A DNA stretch of 64,000 nucleotides from an uncultured Clostridia bacterium (GTDB taxonomy: Bacteria > Bacillota > Clostridia > Oscillospirales > Ruminococcaceae), in assembly GCA_947623585.1 (NCBI GenBank), contig CANQHA010000005.1, positions 1 to 64,000 on the forward strand. Direction: 5' to 3'. Positions 49,116 to 58,500 of this stretch are shown in pieces. Under the pieces are notes generated by a model. It made no database searches. It saw only the letters and a program-made list of their open reading frames with translations, and was not told the origin of the DNA. Positions within the stretch are counted from its first letter, which is position 1; each line of letters begins with the position of its first letter. A program made the translations under genes and the position numbers.

Positions 49116-51374
49116 ATGATAATGATTTGTTCAAGATGCAGAAAAAGACAGGCGGTCGTCTTTATAACGACGATGAACGGCAACGAAAAGAAAAACGAGG
49201 GTCTTTGCCTTATCTGCGCAAGAGAGCTCGGAATCCAGCAGGTTGACGACTATATGAAGCAGATGGGCATCACCGACGAGGACCTCGAGGCTTTTTCCGA
49301 GCAGCTCGCCCCGGACGGCGACAGCTTTGAGCCGGGCGGCTCGAACACCATGCCGAATTTCATCTCGAATATTTTAAACAAAATGAACGGAGGGCAGCCC
49401 AAGCAGCCCGAGGGTCAGAGCCGCGCCGAGGAAAAGCCCGACGGCAAAAATCGCAAAAAAGAGCTTAAATTCCTCTCGACCTATTGCACCGACCTCAACG
49501 CGAAAGCCGAGGAGGGCAAAATGGACAGGATCGTGGGCAGAGAACGCGAGATAGGCAGAGTTATTCAGATACTTTCAAGGCGTCAGAAAAACAACCCCTG
49601 CCTCATCGGAGAGCCGGGCGTCGGAAAAACCGCCATCGCAGAGGGAATAGCTCAGAAAATAGTCTCGAACGACGTGCCTTATCAGCTCAAGGGCAAAAGG
49701 GTATATCTTCTCGACCTTACCGCGCTCGTCGCCGGAACGCAGTTTCGCGGGCAGTTTGAGAGCCGCATAAAAGGGCTTATCGAGGAGGTCAAGCGCGAGG
49801 GCAACGTTATTTTGTTCATAGACGAGGTGCACAGCCTTGTCGGAACGGGCGACAGCGAGGGAACCATGAACGCCGCGAATATCCTTAAACCGGCGCTTTC
49901 AAGGGGAGAGGTGCAGGTCATCGGAGCGACGACCTTTAAAGAATACCGCAAGTATATCGAGAAGGATTCGGCGCTTGAACGCCGCTTCCAGCCGGTCACC
50001 GTAACCGAGCCGACAGTCGAGGAGACCGTTCAGGTGCTTATGGGCATAAGAAAATATTACGAGGACTATCACCATGTGAAGATCTCGGACGCCGCGCTGA
50101 GAATGTGCGCGGTGCTTTCGGAGAGATATATAAACGACAGATTTTTGCCCGACAAGGCGATAGACCTTTTGGACGAAGCCTGCGCGAGCGCCTCTATCAG
50201 AAGCCCCGAGCTCGGGGAATATGCCGAGCTCAAAAAAGAGCTTGAGACCCGCGAAAACGCCGTTAAAGAGCAGGAAAACGCGGAAAATCCCGATTATGAG
50301 GCTATCGCCAACGAACGCGCCGAGCTTCTTCGGGTCGAGGACAGAATAAAAGAGCTCGAGCCGATAGTCAACGCGGTGAACGTCAGCGAGGACGACCTTT
50401 CAAAGGTAATAGAGCTTTGGACGGGTATTCCCGCGAACAAGATCGTCGAGTCGGAATATGAAAAGATAAGAAGCCTGCACGACGCGCTTTCAAAACGCAT
50501 CGTCGGGCAGCCCGAGGCGGTCGATCTCGTCTGCGCGGCGATAAAGCGCTCAAGGGTTCAGCTCACCGAGAGAAAACGCCCGGCGTCGTTTATCTTCGTC
50601 GGCCCCACCGGCGTCGGAAAGACCGAGCTTGCAAAAACCCTCGCGGCGGAGCTTTTTGACGCGACCGAGCCTTTGGTGAGAATAGATATGTCGGAATATA
50701 TGGAAAAGCACACGGTCTCAAGGCTCATCGGCTCGCCTCCGGGCTATGTCGGCTATGACGAGGCGGGGCAGCTCACCGAAAAAATTCGCCGCAAGCCCTA
50801 TTCGGTCGTTTTGTTCGACGAGATAGAAAAGGCTCACCCCGACGTTATGAACATTCTTTTGCAGATACTCGACGAGGGGCATATCAACGACGCTCAGGGA
50901 AGAAACGTCTCGTTTGAAAACACCGTTATAATAATGACCTCGAACGCCGGCTCGACGGATAAATCCTTCGGCATCGGCTTTGAAAAGACCGCCGCCCAGA
51001 TCTCTCGCGACAGGGCGATAAAAGGTCTGCGCGAATTTTTGAGACCCGAGTTTATCAGCCGAGTTGACGAGATAGTCGTTTTCAACCCTCTGACAAAGGA
51101 AAATTACGCCGATATCGCGCACATCATGCTGAAAGAGATGGAAGCGCCGCTCGCGGAAAAGCTCATCATGTTCACTTATGACCGCGCCGCCGAGCTTGCC
51201 GTCGCCGACATGGCTTATGACGAAAAATACGGCGCCAGAGATATCCGCAGGGTGCTCCAAAAAGAGATAGAGGACAAAATAGCGAGCATGATAGTTGACA
51301 GCGGAGTTATCAAGCTCAGGTCGATAAACGTTACCGCCGAGGACGGAAAGATAAAGGTCGAGGGGCTGAAATAA
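49116..51374 (+). CDS. ClpE-like ATP-dependent unfoldase
   Basis: A 752-aa Clp/Hsp100 ATPase. The N-terminus has a zinc finger (ICSRCRKRQAV ... CLICARELG) as in ClpE, rather than the paired Clp-N repeats of ClpC. Two AAA+ modules: Walker A GEPGVGKTA (residues 165-173) and GPTGVGKTE (496-504), separated by a middle coiled-coil segment (about 370-430). It should unfold substrates for ClpP, whose gene is not here. ATG 49116 and ATG 49122 are both possible starts; GGAGG lies at about 49107. Confidence 0.9.
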   Translation: MIMICSRCRKRQAVVFITTMNGNEKKNEGLCLICARELGIQQVDDYMKQMGITDEDLEAFSEQLAPDGDSFEPGGSNTMPNFISNILNKMNGGQPKQPEGQSRAEEKPDGKNRKKELKFLSTYCTDLNAKAEEGKMDRIVGREREIGRVIQILSRRQKNNPCLIGEPGVGKTAIAEGIAQKIVSNDVPYQLKGKRVYLLDLTALVAGTQFRGQFESRIKGLIEEVKREGNVILFIDEVHSLVGTGDSEGTMNAANILKPALSRGEVQVIGATTFKEYRKYIEKDSALERRFQPVTVTEPTVEETVQVLMGIRKYYEDYHHVKISDAALRMCAVLSERYINDRFLPDKAIDLLDEACASASIRSPELGEYAELKKELETRENAVKEQENAENPDYEAIANERAELLRVEDRIKELEPIVNAVNVSEDDLSKVIELWTGIPANKIVESEYEKIRSLHDALSKRIVGQPEAVDLVCAAIKRSRVQLTERKRPASFIFVGPTGVGKTELAKTLAAELFDATEPLVRIDMSEYMEKHTVSRLIGSPPGYVGYDEAGQLTEKIRRKPYSVVLFDEIEKAHPDVMNILLQILDEGHINDAQGRNVSFENTVIIMTSNAGSTDKSFGIGFEKTAAQISRDRAIKGLREFLRPEFISRVDEIVVFNPLTKENYADIAHIMLKEMEAPLAEKLIMFTYDRAAELAVADMAYDEKYGARDIRRVLQKEIEDKIASMIVDSGVIKLRSINVTAEDGKIKVEGLK

Positions 51375-51412
51375 CGAAATTGTAAAATTTCTGTGAACTT
51401 TTCTTAACACGC

Positions 51413-51441
51413 TTGCAATTTTCGGGGACCTGTGGTATAAT
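51413..51441 (+). promoter_or_regulatory. sigma-A promoter for rplU-prp-rpmA
   Basis: TTGCAA (51413-51418) and TATAAT (51436-51441), 17-bp spacing, preceded by a T/A-rich stretch that could serve as UP element. Confidence 0.75.
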
Positions 51442-51516
51442 AGGCAAGCCGCTTGTTAAGGGCTTAAAGAGGCGTATTATGCCCGCCCGATCACAGCGAG
51501 TTTTATAGAAAAGGCA
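51442..51516 (+). promoter_or_regulatory. possible L21 autoregulatory leader
   Basis: The 85-base untranslated leader before rplU contains pairable blocks (GGCAAGCCGCTTGTTAAGGG, GAGGCGTATTATGCCC). Firmicutes L21 operons carry a known leader RNA in this position. The assignment rests on position and apparent structure; covariance matching was not possible. Confidence 0.45.
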
Positions 51517-51528
51517 GGTGCCGCTATA

Positions 51529-51843
51529 ATGTATGCAGTTATCGAGACCGGCGGAAAGCAGTATCAGGTTCGCGAAGGCGATATCGTTTTCATCGAAAAG
51601 CTGAACGCCGAGGCTGACGAAACAGTGAGCTTTGACAAGGTGATGGCCGTTTCGGACGGTGAAAAGGTCACCGTCGGCGCTCCTTATGTCAAGGGCGCGG
51701 CCGTTGAGGCGAAGGTCCTTAAAAACGGCAAGTCGAAAAAGATCACCGTTTTCACCTATAAGCCCAAAAAAGGCTCGACCCACCGCAAAATGGGTCACAG
51801 GCAGCCCTATACTCAGGTTCGCATTGAGTCCATCAAGGCGTAA
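51529..51843 (+). CDS. rplU: 50S ribosomal protein L21
   Basis: A 104-aa ribosomal protein: [18 protein letters not shown] at the N-terminus and [19 protein letters not shown] near the end, both L21 hallmarks. Binds 23S rRNA. Start ATG 51529 with AGGCAGGTG upstream. Its stop overlaps the prp start (TAATG). Confidence 0.97.
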   Translation: MYAVIETGGKQYQVREGDIVFIEKLNAEADETVSFDKVMAVSDGEKVTVGAPYVKGAAVEAKVLKNGKSKKITVFTYKPKKGSTHRKMGHRQPYTQVRIESIKA

Positions 51844-52148
51844 TGATCAAAGCTGAATTCAAAAGGTCCCGTGGAAAGCTCACCGGCTTTTCCGTGACCG
51901 GACATTCGGGTTATTCAAGCTCAGGCAGCGATATCGTCTGCGCAAGCGTTTCTTCGGCGGTAATGCTCGCCTGCAACCTTGCGACCGATATCTTTAAGCT
52001 GGACGCCGACGTTAAGGTCGAGGGCGAATGCATCTCGCTTAATCAGCGCGGCGGAAGCGACGGAGTTATAAAAGGTCTTTTCGAGCACCTTAAAGCGCTC
52101 GAGGAGGAATATCCCGAGAACATAAACGTAACAGTTTCGGAGGTGTGA
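51843..52148 (+). CDS. prp: ribosomal-processing cysteine protease Prp
   Basis: A 101-aa protease that removes the N-terminal extension of L27. The active site is recognisable: His21 in TGHSGYSSSGSDIVCA and Cys33 at the end of that motif, with the typical spacing. Sits between rplU and rpmA as in other Firmicutes. The adjacent L27 carries the matching cleavage site. Confidence 0.93.
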   Translation: MIKAEFKRSRGKLTGFSVTGHSGYSSSGSDIVCASVSSAVMLACNLATDIFKLDADVKVEGECISLNQRGGSDGVIKGLFEHLKALEEEYPENINVTVSEV

Positions 52149-52151
52149 TAA

Positions 52152-52433
52152 ATGATAAGGATCAGTATGCAGTTCTTCGCCCACAAAAAGGGCGTCAGCT
52201 CAACCAAAAACGGCCGTGATTCCGAATCCAAGCGCCTTGGCGCAAAGAGAGCCGACGGTCAGTCGGTTCTTGCCGGCAACATTCTTTACCGCCAGCGCGG
52301 AACTCACATTCACCCCGGCGTAAACGTCGGAATCGGTTCGGACGATACGCTTTACGCAAAGGTTGACGGAACGGTCAAATTTGAGAGATTCGGCCGCGAC
52401 CGTAAAAAGGTCAGCGTTTACCCCGCTGAGTAA
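52152..52433 (+). CDS. rpmA: 50S ribosomal protein L27 with Prp-cleaved N-terminal extension
   Basis: A 93-aa ribosomal protein. The N-terminus [20 protein letters not shown] shows the Firmicutes extension ending in QFF; Prp is expected to cut between Phe9 and Ala10, giving AHKKG, whose tail reaches the peptidyl transferase centre. The rest ([31 protein letters not shown]) is standard L27. Confidence 0.97.
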   Translation: MIRISMQFFAHKKGVSSTKNGRDSESKRLGAKRADGQSVLAGNILYRQRGTHIHPGVNVGIGSDDTLYAKVDGTVKFERFGRDRKKVSVYPAE

Positions 52434-52449
52434 TCGCAAATCGGAAATG

Positions 52450-52476
52450 ATCCCGGGTCTCAAGGCTCGGGGTTTT
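52450..52476 (+). terminator. probable terminator after rpmA
   Basis: ATCCCG (52450-52455) pairs with CGGGGT (52468-52473, one wobble), followed by TTTTCTCTTT. The stem is short, so termination may be partial and obgE could still receive read-through. Confidence 0.5.
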
Positions 52477-52487
52477 CTCTTTCGTGA

Positions 52488-53786
<1,299 letters not shown>

Positions 53787-53788
53787 AA

Positions 53789-54187
53789 ATGACGAAACGT
53801 GACGCAAACCAATACGGCGTGCCGGCGCTTGCTTTTTTGGGCGACGCCGTTTATGAGCAGCTTGTCAGAGAGCACATCGTTACCCGCGCAAATATGCCCG
53901 CCGCTAAGCTGCACAACGAGGCGGTCGGGTATGTCTGCTGCGAGTTTCAGTCAAGCGCGGTCGAGAGGATATTCGACCGGCTGACCGAGGAAGAGCAGGC
54001 GATCTATAAGCGCGGCAGAAACGCCGACGGCATCACCCCGCCGAAGCACTCCTCGGCGCAGGATTATCGCCGAGCGACCGGGCTTGAATGTCTTTTCGGG
54101 TATCTTAAGCTCGCGGGGGAGAGCGGGAGGATCGAGCAGATATTTGAGATGATTTTGGAGGGAAACGGGGAGAACGGGTGTGATTGA
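53789..54187 (+). CDS. mrnC: mini-ribonuclease III
   Basis: A 132-aa RNase III catalytic domain without a dsRNA-binding domain, which matures 23S rRNA. Active-site acidic residues are in FLGDAVYEQLVREHI (Asp19, Glu23) and around GLECLFGYLKL. Its last codons (tgt gat tga) read into GATTGAATACCTTTT, which is the terminus of the dispersed repeat, so the repeat end provides the stop codon. Two bases after obgE. Confidence 0.92.
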   Translation: MTKRDANQYGVPALAFLGDAVYEQLVREHIVTRANMPAAKLHNEAVGYVCCEFQSSAVERIFDRLTEEEQAIYKRGRNADGITPPKHSSAQDYRRATGLECLFGYLKLAGESGRIEQIFEMILEGNGENGCD

Positions 54188-54196
54188 ATACCTTTT
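54182..54196 (+). repeat. isolated right terminus of the dispersed repeat at the mrnC stop
   Basis: GATTGAATACCTTTT is identical to the last 15 bases of the intact copies ending at 35586 and 54505. No hairpin or inner flank precedes it, so only the terminus is shared. Confidence 0.55.
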
Positions 54197-54573
54197 CCCC
54201 ACGCAGCTGCCGTTGGCGCAAAAGTAACCTTGCCGTTTGCAACTTTTTACCTGCGTTTGTCGGAAACCGTGCCGACCGCTTAAAAGGTATCCATATTTTC
54301 CTCTGCCGGAAAATATGGATGCTATCGCTCATCACCCCACCCCCGCAGTACGGACTGCGGAGAGGTCGGTTTTATGAAGCCCCCGCCCCTCGAGGGGCGG
54401 GGGCGGGGCCGTGTAGTGCTTCACTACAAAGCCCAGTCGGGGGTGGGGTGACTTAAAATAGTATGAAATCATTACCTTGTGAGAGGGAATGATTGAATAC
54501 CTTTTCCCCGCTCATGGCGCTTATCCTATTCATTGAAGCAGCTTCTGCAAATCTGTCCTCTGACCTCTGTTTT
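54197..54573. other. gap between mrnC and yebC filled by a repeat
   Basis: No gene is supported. The 54282-54505 repeat takes most of the space; the rest shows no further feature apart from the palindrome and promoter that begin at 54574. Confidence 0.55.
54282..54505 (+). repeat. intact copy of AAAAGGTAT/ATACCTTTT repeat (224 bp)
   Basis: Termini AAAAGGTAT (54282-54290) and ATACCTTTT (54497-54505). Left hairpin ATCCATATTTTCC...GGAAAATATGGAT; right hairpin AATCATTACC...GGGAATGATT with one mismatch. Central palindrome GCCCCCGCCCCTCGAGGGGC, inner pair CACCCCACCCCC/GGGGGTGGGGTG. Confidence 0.85.
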
Positions 54574-54644
54574 CTTGATGTGTCCTCTTAGGGCACATCA
54601 AGATTCTGAATGGTCTTGACCCGGCGAAAATTCTGTGCTATAAT
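54574..54644 (+). promoter_or_regulatory. palindromic site plus sigma-A promoter of yebC
   Basis: CTTGATGTGTCC (54574-54585) and GGGCACATCAAG (54591-54602) form a 29-bp palindrome with a 5-nt spacer and one mismatch. 13 bases on is TTGACC (54616-54621), and 17 bp later TATAAT (54639-54644). A near-identical palindrome sits at the same distance upstream of the promoter at 56886. Confidence 0.75.
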
Positions 54645-54679
54645 AATACGTCGAATTTATTTTGATTGGAGTAATTTTT

Positions 54680-55423
54680 ATGTCCGGACATTCAAAGTGG
54701 AACAATATCAAGCGCAAAAAAGAAGCCGCCGACGGCGCAAAGGCCAAGGTCTTTACCCGCATAGGCAGAGAAATTACCGTTTGCGTTAAAGAGGGCGGAC
54801 CCGACCCCGCTTCAAACTCAAAGCTCCGCGACCTCATCTCAAAGGCTAAAGCCAACAACGTTCCGAACGACAACATCGACCGCGTTATCAAAAAAGCCGC
54901 GGGCGACAACGATAAGAACAGCTATGAAACCATGGTCTATGAGGGCTACGGCCCCGGCGGCGTCGCCGTTATCGTCGAGTGCCTGACCGATAACAAAAAC
55001 CGCACCGCCGGCGACGTCAGACACTATTTTGACAAGTTTGGCGGAAACATGGGCACCACCGGCTGCGTTTCCTTCATGTTCACGAGAAAGGGCGTTATAA
55101 TCCTCGAAAACAACGGCTGCGACGAGGATAAGCTGATGGAGGACTGCTTCGAGGCGGGCGCTTCGGACTTCAATATCGAGGAGGATTCCGTCGAGGTCAC
55201 CACCGAGCCGAACGATGTTTTTAAAGTAGCAGAGGCGCTCAAAAACCTCGGTTATTCGGTCGTTTCGGCCGACGACGCCATGGTCCCCTCGACCTATACC
55301 ACCCTCACCGACCCCGAGCACATCAGGCTGATGAACCTTTTGCTCGATACCCTTGACGACAACGACGACGTTCAGGAGGTATTCCACAACTGGGATATGC
55401 CCGAGGAGCCGGAAGAGGATTGA
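54680..55423 (+). CDS. YebC/PmpR family protein
   Basis: A 247-aa protein: MSGHSKWNNIKRKKEAADGA at the N-terminus, then the YebC-typical PNDNIDRVIKKAAGD and YEGYGPGGVAVIVECLTDNK. Members are described as transcription regulators and, more recently, as translation factors relieving proline stalling. Start ATG 54680. Single gene with its own promoter and an upstream palindrome shared with the DUF1538 operon. Confidence 0.95.
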   Translation: MSGHSKWNNIKRKKEAADGAKAKVFTRIGREITVCVKEGGPDPASNSKLRDLISKAKANNVPNDNIDRVIKKAAGDNDKNSYETMVYEGYGPGGVAVIVECLTDNKNRTAGDVRHYFDKFGGNMGTTGCVSFMFTRKGVIILENNGCDEDKLMEDCFEAGASDFNIEEDSVEVTTEPNDVFKVAEALKNLGYSVVSADDAMVPSTYTTLTDPEHIRLMNLLLDTLDDNDDVQEVFHNWDMPEEPEED

Positions 55424-55528
55424 TTCTACTTTTTGCATAAAATGCTGCTCCCAAAAAAGCAGAAATATATGCACAGTTACAAATCAGATAACTTCGTTCA
55501 TTTTCTCCTTTATATCGCTTCTTGCAAG

Positions 55529-55569
55529 ATGACCGCTTTCGGCGTTTTAAGACGTTGAATAACGGTCAT
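55529..55569 (+). terminator. weak hairpin after yebC
   Basis: ATGACCG (55529-55535) pairs with CGGTCAT (55563-55569), with partial pairing inside (GGCGTT/GACGTT region), followed by TTTTG. It could end yebC transcription, but it lies over 100 bases past the stop. Confidence 0.35.
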
Positions 55570-55610
55570 TTTGCATAAAAGTAAAAATTTTCCAGCCGTT
55601 ATTTAAAAAT

Positions 55611-55639
55611 TTGCGCCGCGGTTTTTGGGGTAGTATAAT
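55611..55639 (+). promoter_or_regulatory. promoter for the ECF S-component gene
   Basis: TTGCGC (55611-55616) and TATAAT (55634-55639), 17 bp apart, 34 bases before the start codon. No riboswitch known to me was recognised in the 250-base upstream gap. Confidence 0.55.
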
Positions 55640-55673
55640 CATATCATCAAATCACCGAAAAGAGGTTATCGGA

Positions 55674-56342
55674 ATGAAAAACAAAAAACTTGCGACGATG
55701 GTCGCGGTGGGGCTTATGGCGGCGCTTTGCTTCGTCGGGAACTATCTTCAGATAAAAATTCCGAACGGCGTGCTCATCACAAGGATCCACTTCGGAAACT
55801 CGATGTGCATTCTTGCAGGCTTGCTGTTCGGCCCTCTGGCGGGAGGGCTTGCTTCGGGCATCGGCGCGGGGCTTTACGACCTTATCGACCCGATGTATAT
55901 CATCTCGGCGCCGTTCACTTTTTTATCGAAATTCGCGATGGGATTTGTCTGCGGATATCTTGCAAAGCGCAAAAAAAGGCTCGGCAGCGAGGCTTCGCAT
56001 ATCGTTCTGAGCGGCGTTGTCGGGCAGCTCACCTACATCGTTTTGTACGTCGGCAGGACGTATATCGTTCAGCGGCTTGTTTATATGTCCGAGGTCGTTC
56101 CGGCGCTGACTGCCTCGGCGACGAATCTTATGACCTCGACGGTCAACGCGGTGATAGCCGTGGCGGTCGCAACTCCGCTTTACTTCGCACTGCTAAAGCC
56201 TCTGAAGATGACCTATTTCCGCGACATTATCGAGGAGCGCAGCGAGAGCGAATCGAAGTGGTATGTAAAATTAGGCGCGGCGGCGCTGTTCATCGCGCTG
56301 TGCGCGGCGGCGATCTGGGTCTATGCCGCGAACCACGAATAA
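55674..56342 (+). CDS. ECF transporter S component, substrate unknown
   Basis: A 222-aa membrane protein with about six helices. Start at ATG 55674 behind AGAGG. The N-terminus LATMVAVGLMAALCFVGNYL contains the small-residue helix-1 pattern with which S components contact EcfT. The inner part (GLLFGPLAGGLASGIGAGLYDL) is typical of the ECF S-component family. The substrate (vitamin or other) is not readable. A C-terminal extra helix (about 200-218) is added. It should use the EcfA1-A2-T module at 43722-46253. Confidence 0.8.
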   Translation: MKNKKLATMVAVGLMAALCFVGNYLQIKIPNGVLITRIHFGNSMCILAGLLFGPLAGGLASGIGAGLYDLIDPMYIISAPFTFLSKFAMGFVCGYLAKRKKRLGSEASHIVLSGVVGQLTYIVLYVGRTYIVQRLVYMSEVVPALTASATNLMTSTVNAVIAVAVATPLYFALLKPLKMTYFRDIIEERSESESKWYVKLGAAALFIALCAAAIWVYAANHE

Positions 56343-56367
56343 ACGCCGAGGGAGCATACATATTATT

Positions 56368-56397
56368 AAAAAGCCGTCCGTGCAGGGCGGCTTTTTT
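56368..56397 (+). terminator. intrinsic terminator after the S-component gene
   Basis: AAAAAGCCGTCC pairs with GGGCGGCTTTTT around GTGCA, with a run of T residues at the end; a textbook Rho-independent terminator. Confidence 0.9.
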
Positions 56398-56422
56398 GGG
56401 GGAGCAGCATTTTGAAAGGCGG

Positions 56423-56753
56423 GAAAATTTAAAAGTTTTCGCTCAAGCCTTTTTCAAAAGGCTTGTCGGATAGAGGAAGCAAGCACAAACGATCCGGTGG
56501 ACGATCTGTCGCCGCCATTTCGGGCGAAGGCGCAAGCCTTCGCGAAACGATGCCCACAAAAATAATCTTCCCGCAGAAAGTGCGAGCATCGTTGAGACCT
56601 GAAAGAGAGGGCGTCCCCAAACAAAGCGAACGCCCCCGCCCCTTGAGGGGCGGGGGCACTCAAACTTTCCTCTCGCAGGCAGCACGGAGGGGGTGGGGTG
56701 ATGAGCGATAGCATTCTTCTTACCCGCGTAAGCGGGGAAGAAGAATACCTTTT
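56423..56753 (-). repeat. long-form copy of the AAAAGGTAT repeat, inverted
   Basis: Read on the minus strand it starts with AAAAGGTAT (56753-56745), a hairpin ATTCTTCTTCCCC...GGGTAAGAAGAAT, then CACCCCACCCCC, the palindrome GCCCCCGCCCCTCAAGGGGC and, after about 150 bases of other hairpins, CAAGCCTTTTGAAAAAGGC and AAAACTTTTAAATTTTC. The order matches 38120-38453. It fills the gap between the S-component terminator and the DUF1538 promoter; no gene is present. Confidence 0.65.
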
Positions 56754-56844
56754 CCCCACCCATGTCGCCTATCCTCAACATTTTAAACCCTCGCCCAATT
56801 AGACCCCCCTGAACCTCTAACCTTTAATTTCTAATTTCTATCTT

Positions 56845-56914
56845 CTTGATGTGACCGCTCAGGTCACATCAAGCCCCTCTTTTCCTTGACAACGCGCAGA
56901 GATTCGGGTATAAT
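56845..56914 (+). promoter_or_regulatory. palindromic site plus sigma-A promoter of the DUF1538/PII operon
   Basis: CTTGATGTGACC (56845-56856) and GGTCACATCAAG (56862-56873) are perfect inverted repeats with a 5-nt spacer. TTGACA begins 12 bases later (56886-56891) and TATAAT follows at 56909-56914 with 17-bp spacing, a consensus promoter. The site matches the one upstream of yebC. Confidence 0.8.
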
Positions 56915-56952
56915 TTAACTGATTATTAACGCTTCGCGGGGGAGGGATCGCT

Positions 56953-58488
56953 TTGCAGCTCAGCAGGTCGAAGCTCATAGAAAAACTGCTCGAAACATTA
57001 AAAGCGGTCGCGCCTATCCTTGCGATAGTAGTTATACTCTGCTTCTCGATAGCGCCGATCTCGCCGAGCATTCTCATGACTTTTCTTATCGGAGCAGTGC
57101 TTTTGATAGCCGGTATGATACTTTTCAGCGTCGGCGTTGATCTCTCGATGACGCAGATGGGCGAGCGCGTCGGCACGACCATGACAAAAACAAAAAGTGC
57201 GCTGCTAATGTCGCTTATAGGCTTCGTAATGGGGGTCATTATAACCGCGTCCGAGCCTGATCTTCGGGTTTTGGCGGGGCAGGTGCCCTCGGTGCCGAAC
57301 GCCGTGATAATTTTTGCGGTGGCGGCGGGAACCGGTCTTTTTCTGGTGTTAGCCATTCTCAGAATGCTTTTCGGAGTGTCGCTTTCGCAGATGCTCATAG
57401 TCTTTTATATAATAGTTTTTGCGCTGACCCTTTTTGTGCCCGCTGACTTTTTGGCGGTGGCTTTCGATTCGGGAGGTGTCACGACGGGACCTATGACAGT
57501 GCCGTTCATAATGGCGCTCGGCGTGGGCATTTCGTCTATAAGAAGCGATAAACACGCCGCCGACGACAGCTTCGGACTTGTTTCGCTTTGCTCGGTCGGG
57601 CCTATCATCGCCGTTTTGATACTCGGCATGATATATCGCCCCGCTCAGACCGAGACCGTCTCGGAGACGATACCGGTCATCGACAATACCGTCGATCTCT
57701 GGCGGCTTTTCTCCTCTGAATTTCCGACATATATAAAGGAAATGGCGGGCTCGCTTCTCCCGATAGTTTTATGCTTCGGGCTGCTCGAAATTTTCAAGAG
57801 GGATATCACAAAAAAGGCGCTGATAAAAATTGCGGTCGGGCTTGGGTATACTTATGTCGGGCTGGTGCTTTTTCTCACCGGCGTAAACGTCGGCTTTATG
57901 CCGGCGGGAGATTATCTCGGCCAAACGATAGCCTCGCTGCCCTATTCATGGATAATAATTCCTATCGGTATGGTCATCGGATATTTCATAGTTCTTGCCG
58001 AGCCTGCGGTCTTCGTTCTGACAAGGCAGGTCGAGGAGATGACCTCGGGAGCGGTGACCGCCCGCGCCATGAGCCTCAGCCTGTCGATAGGCGTTTCGGT
58101 CTCGGTCGGGCTTGCAATGCTTCGGGTGCTGACCGGAATACCGATAATGTGGTTCGTTCTTCCCGGATATTTTATCGCTGTAACCCTCAGCTTTTTTGTG
58201 CCCAAGCTGTTCACGGCCATAGCGTTCGACTCGGGCGGGGTGGCCTCGGGGCCGATGACCGCGACGTTTTTGCTTCCTTTTGCTATGGGCGCCTGCAAGG
58301 TCTCGGGCGGAAACATCATCACCGACGCTTTCGGGGTGGTCGCCATGGTCGCGATGACGCCGCTTATAACCATTCAGGTCATGGGGCTTGTCTTCAGGCT
58401 TAAGGAGAACCGCCAGCACAAAGCGGCGAGAGCGGCTCAGGCGGCCGCGCTTATGGCGCTCGGAGATATGGACATAATCGAGCTTTAG
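56953..58488 (+). CDS. DUF1538 integral membrane protein
   Basis: A 511-aa membrane protein with about 12-14 helices in two homologous halves. Each half contains the motif AFDSGGV-xx-GPMT (residues about 170 and 424), which marks the duplicated DUF1538 unit. TTG start at 56953 behind GGGAGGGA. It is thought to be a transporter because of its partner PII-like protein, but the substrate is unknown. The downstream PII-like gene is 12 bases away. Confidence 0.9.
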   Translation: MQLSRSKLIEKLLETLKAVAPILAIVVILCFSIAPISPSILMTFLIGAVLLIAGMILFSVGVDLSMTQMGERVGTTMTKTKSALLMSLIGFVMGVIITASEPDLRVLAGQVPSVPNAVIIFAVAAGTGLFLVLAILRMLFGVSLSQMLIVFYIIVFALTLFVPADFLAVAFDSGGVTTGPMTVPFIMALGVGISSIRSDKHAADDSFGLVSLCSVGPIIAVLILGMIYRPAQTETVSETIPVIDNTVDLWRLFSSEFPTYIKEMAGSLLPIVLCFGLLEIFKRDITKKALIKIAVGLGYTYVGLVLFLTGVNVGFMPAGDYLGQTIASLPYSWIIIPIGMVIGYFIVLAEPAVFVLTRQVEEMTSGAVTARAMSLSLSIGVSVSVGLAMLRVLTGIPIMWFVLPGYFIAVTLSFFVPKLFTAIAFDSGGVASGPMTATFLLPFAMGACKVSGGNIITDAFGVVAMVAMTPLITIQVMGLVFRLKENRQHKAARAAQAAALMALGDMDIIEL

Positions 58489-58500
58489 GAGTTTTGACAT

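Noticed and set aside
54574-54602. CTTGATGTG palindromes as terminators
   Set aside because: Neither copy is followed by a T-run, and each sits at a fixed distance before a -35 box, which favours a regulatory site.
55424-55673. Riboswitch for the ECF S component
   Set aside because: No sequence like the TPP, FMN, cobalamin, folate or preQ1 consensus cores was found upstream; only a weak hairpin and a promoter.
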